In this document: positions 62,150 through 64,000 of the stretch, piece after piece
Layout of the letters: the number at the start of each line of letters is the position of its first letter
How positions within the stretch are numbered: the first letter of the stretch is position 1
Assembly: GCA_026418695.1 (NCBI GenBank)
Contig: JAOAAU010000052.1
Coordinates: 1-64,000 of the forward strand
Direction: 5' to 3'
Source of the DNA: Clostridia bacterium
GTDB lineage: Bacteria > Bacillota > Clostridia > Acetivibrionales > JAFADI01
DNA length: 64,000 bases
The notes under the pieces: generated by a model
Databases searched by the model: none
What the model saw: the letters and a program-made list of their open reading frames with translations, nothing else
Told to the model about the DNA's origin: nothing
Made by a program: the position numbers and the translations under genes

Positions 62150-63337
62150 ATGATGAAAAACGTTATATTGGTTCGGTGTGGAGAAATCATATTGAAGGGC
62201 CTCAACCGGCCGGTTTTTGAGAGCAAGCTGATTTCCAACATGAAAAAGTCTTTATACGGACTTGGAAAGATTGATGTTATTAAGTCCCAGAGCAGAATAT
62301 ACATAGAACCTCAGGATGGGAATTATGACTTTGAAACAGCGATGAACCGTCTATCTAAAGTTTTCGGGATTGTATCGGTGAGCCCTGTATGGAAGATCGA
62401 TACCGACTTTGAAACAATTAAGGAACATGCATTAAAAATGGTTGGAGACCTTGTAGACCGGATGGGGTACAAGACCTTCAAGGTTGAAACTAAAAGGGGG
62501 AACAAGCGGTTCCCGATGGAGTCACCTGAAATCAGCCGTGAGCTCGGTGCCCATATTCTTAACAATTTCCACAGCTTAAGCGTGGATGTAAATAATCCGG
62601 ATTTTATTCTGTACGTGGAAGTTCGGGAATCTTCCTATATCTATTCGGAAATAATTCCTGCCAACGGGGGAATGCCCCTCGGTACCAATGGGAAAGCTAT
62701 GCTGCTCCTATCCGGAGGAATTGACAGTCCTGTCGCAGGGTGGATGATTGCAAAGCGCGGAGTGGAGCTCGAGGCAGTTCACTTCTACAGTTACCCCTAC
62801 ACCAGTGAAAGAGCCAAGGAAAAGGTAATTGAACTGACAAGAATTCTGTCTGCCTACTGTAGTGAAATCAAGCTGCATGTGGTTCCATTTACGGAGTTTC
62901 AGCTCGAAATCAATGAAAAGTGTCCTCAGGATGAAATGACCATTATTATGAGAAGAGCCATGATGATGATTGCTGAAAAAATTGCTGAAAAGTCCGGTGC
63001 ATTGGCCCTGATTACAGGAGAAAGCGTGGGACAGGTTGCCAGTCAGACCTTGCACAGCCTTGCAGCAACCAATGCAGTCGTTCATATGCCGGTATTCAGA
63101 CCTTTGATCGGTATGGATAAAAATGAAGTGATTGATATAGCAAGAAAAATTGATACCTTTGAAACCTCGATTCTTCCATATGAGGATTGCTGTACCGTCT
63201 TTGTTGCAAAGCATCCGAAGACAAAACCTCAGATTAAACGAATCGAGCAGTCAGAATCGAAACTGGATTGGGATACATTAATGAATAATGCCATTGAGAA
63301 CACGGAAGTACTGACAATCACTCCAAATAAAAGCTGA
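62150..63337 (+). CDS. thiI: tRNA 4-thiouridine synthase ThiI
   Basis: Makes 4-thiouridine at position 8 of tRNA. The N-terminal ferredoxin-like and THUMP domains (residues about 1-165) precede a PP-loop SGGIDSPVAGW near residue 187. The 395 residues lack the rhodanese domain of E. coli ThiI, as in Bacillus and Clostridia. It follows nifS directly and is probably translated from a coupled message. Confidence 0.95.
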   Translation: MMKNVILVRCGEIILKGLNRPVFESKLISNMKKSLYGLGKIDVIKSQSRIYIEPQDGNYDFETAMNRLSKVFGIVSVSPVWKIDTDFETIKEHALKMVGDLVDRMGYKTFKVETKRGNKRFPMESPEISRELGAHILNNFHSLSVDVNNPDFILYVEVRESSYIYSEIIPANGGMPLGTNGKAMLLLSGGIDSPVAGWMIAKRGVELEAVHFYSYPYTSERAKEKVIELTRILSAYCSEIKLHVVPFTEFQLEINEKCPQDEMTIIMRRAMMMIAEKIAEKSGALALITGESVGQVASQTLHSLAATNAVVHMPVFRPLIGMDKNEVIDIARKIDTFETSILPYEDCCTVFVAKHPKTKPQIKRIEQSESKLDWDTLMNNAIENTEVLTITPNKS

Positions 63338-63426
63338 AGTTGACAACATTGGTGTAATAAACCGCATCTGCAGCAATATTATTATAATAGTTATGATTCA
63401 TTTTACGCAAACTTAAAGGTACAGAG

Positions 63427-63461
63427 TTAGAGATATTGCATTTTCTGTTGCGTATCTCTAA
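63427..63461 (+). other. Hairpin before the VanW-type gene
   Basis: TTAGAGATA (63427-63435) and TATCTCTAA (63453-63461) form a perfect 9-base stem, 29 bases before the next start codon; no T run follows. Confidence 0.45.
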
Positions 63462-63490
63462 TGTATCCTAGTTTGAATTGAGGTTATACT

Positions 63491-64000
63491 ATGCTGCAGA
63501 ACAGGATCAACAAGAGAATAGTTTTATTCGCAGTGTTAGTGCTGGCATGCATCTCCTTTGCAATCTATTCGACATATATACTAAACATAAAGTCTTTCTA
63601 CAAGGGAATCCATCTGGACGGACATGATCTCTCCGAGATGAGTTATCAAAAAGCCCGGCTGCTGCTTCATGACAGGCTTCGAAAAAACTATGAGGGTAAA
63701 GAATTTGAAATCAAATATGGAAACAACTCCTGGAAATTTGACACAAAGGATATTTCTTTACAGCCGGACACGGATGAAGCTTTGGATCATGCATTCAATA
63801 TAGGCCGAAGCGGTAATGTCTTCAACCGATTGAGCCAGATTATCTCTGTAAGGTTCAATACCATCGATATTCAGCCGGTTTTAAACTATAATACGGATAA
63901 GGTTAAGAACCTGCTTGAAACCATAAAAAAGCAAATTGACCAGGAAGAAAAGAATGCGTCCATAACCTACAAAAATGGAACTATCCTTGTCGAAAAAGAT
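63491..64000 (+). CDS. VanW-family protein, cut by the window end
   Basis: The first 170 codons of a longer gene. The protein begins with a basic N-terminus and one membrane span (IVLFAVLVLACISFAIYST), then FYKGIHLDGHDLSEMSYQKA, the PG_binding_4-type repeat that precedes VanW domains. The VanW core itself should lie beyond the window. Such proteins are cell-envelope proteins of unknown role; no van operon partner is seen. GAGG lies before the ATG. Confidence 0.75.
   Translation, partial: MLQNRINKRIVLFAVLVLACISFAIYSTYILNIKSFYKGIHLDGHDLSEMSYQKARLLLHDRLRKNYEGKEFEIKYGNNSWKFDTKDISLQPDTDEALDHAFNIGRSGNVFNRLSQIISVRFNTIDIQPVLNYNTDKVKNLLETIKKQIDQEEKNASITYKNGTILVEKD

Noticed and set aside
1-64000. CRISPR array, prophage, integrase or insertion sequence
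   Set aside because: No regularly spaced repeats, transposase, integrase or phage structural genes were seen; short direct repeats at 44-88 are only three 15-base units.
63491-64000. Vancomycin resistance gene
   Set aside because: VanW-type domain proteins are common envelope proteins; no van ligase or regulatory genes are present and the gene is incomplete.

Overview
The window reads as chromosomal DNA from an anaerobic, low-to-moderate GC, spore-forming member of the Clostridia (Firmicutes). The evidence is the gene content and order: scpA-scpB with a DUF2953/YtfJ (GerW) sporulation pair, an IspH-ribosomal protein S1 fusion, HutP next to cmk, mutS-mutL-miaA-hfq ahead of a divergent lexA/yneA pair, a nifS-thiI pair, strong purine-rich Shine-Dalgarno sequences, and frequent TTG/GTG starts. 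Fermentation genes (transcarboxylase-like complex, indolepyruvate:ferredoxin oxidoreductase with aryl-CoA ligases, agmatine breakdown, three M42 peptidases, a LctP-type permease) suggest an amino-acid or peptide fermenter. I cannot name the species.

Layout. 1-657: non-coding, short direct repeats and several hairpins. 658-5051: trpS, scpA, scpB, DUF2953, ytfJ, rluB-like. 5127-6311: small poorly known genes, including an easily missed 58-residue DUF1540 gene on the minus strand. 6398-10048: agmatine deiminase and N-carbamoylputrescine amidase, then a HAD phosphatase and an rRNA-methylase-like gene. 10086-11506: lone pilM behind a long structured leader. 11586-15476: three-gene biotin-dependent carboxyltransferase cluster. 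15575-16234 (minus): conserved unknown protein. 16660-24432: RpiR-type regulator, phosphatase, BaiN-type flavoprotein, HutP, AroH, Cmk, PlsC, IspH-S1. 24572-29723: ndk, cheR, nucleotidyltransferase, murD, a secreted stalk-domain protein, and two minus-strand tRNAs (Leu-CAG, Tyr-GTA). 29962-34286: three overlapping M42 aminopeptidases, a small membrane protein, a DMT transporter. 34500-43835: beta-CASP nuclease, LctP permease, then paaK-iorA-iorB-paaK-ACT. 43929-52750: PspC, SMC, FtsY, YjbQ, UPF0182, YlbF. 53009-60435: mutS-mutL-miaA-hfq, lexA and divergent yneA with SOS boxes. 60556-64000: Cys-rich small protein, cysteine desulfurase, thiI, and a VanW-type protein cut by the window end.

How the genes work together. 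The clearest functional units are: agmatine to putrescine (aguA-aguB); oxidative decarboxylation of aryl-pyruvates to aryl-CoA and then aryl acids (iorAB with two PaaK ligases and an ACT sensor); carboxyl transfer between methylmalonyl-CoA and pyruvate (three separate subunits, no membrane pump); mismatch repair plus tRNA modification plus Hfq; an SOS module with operators between lexA and a LysM division inhibitor; and sulfur transfer to tRNA (NifS-ThiI). Most of the window is ordinary core genome. I did not find a defence island, prophage, CRISPR array or intact insertion sequence. The items most worth a second look are the structured leaders before pilM and aguA, the internal S1 start within ispH-rpsA, the terminator-like hairpin just before iorA, the RNase-H-like unknown protein, and the heptad-like polypurine spacers.
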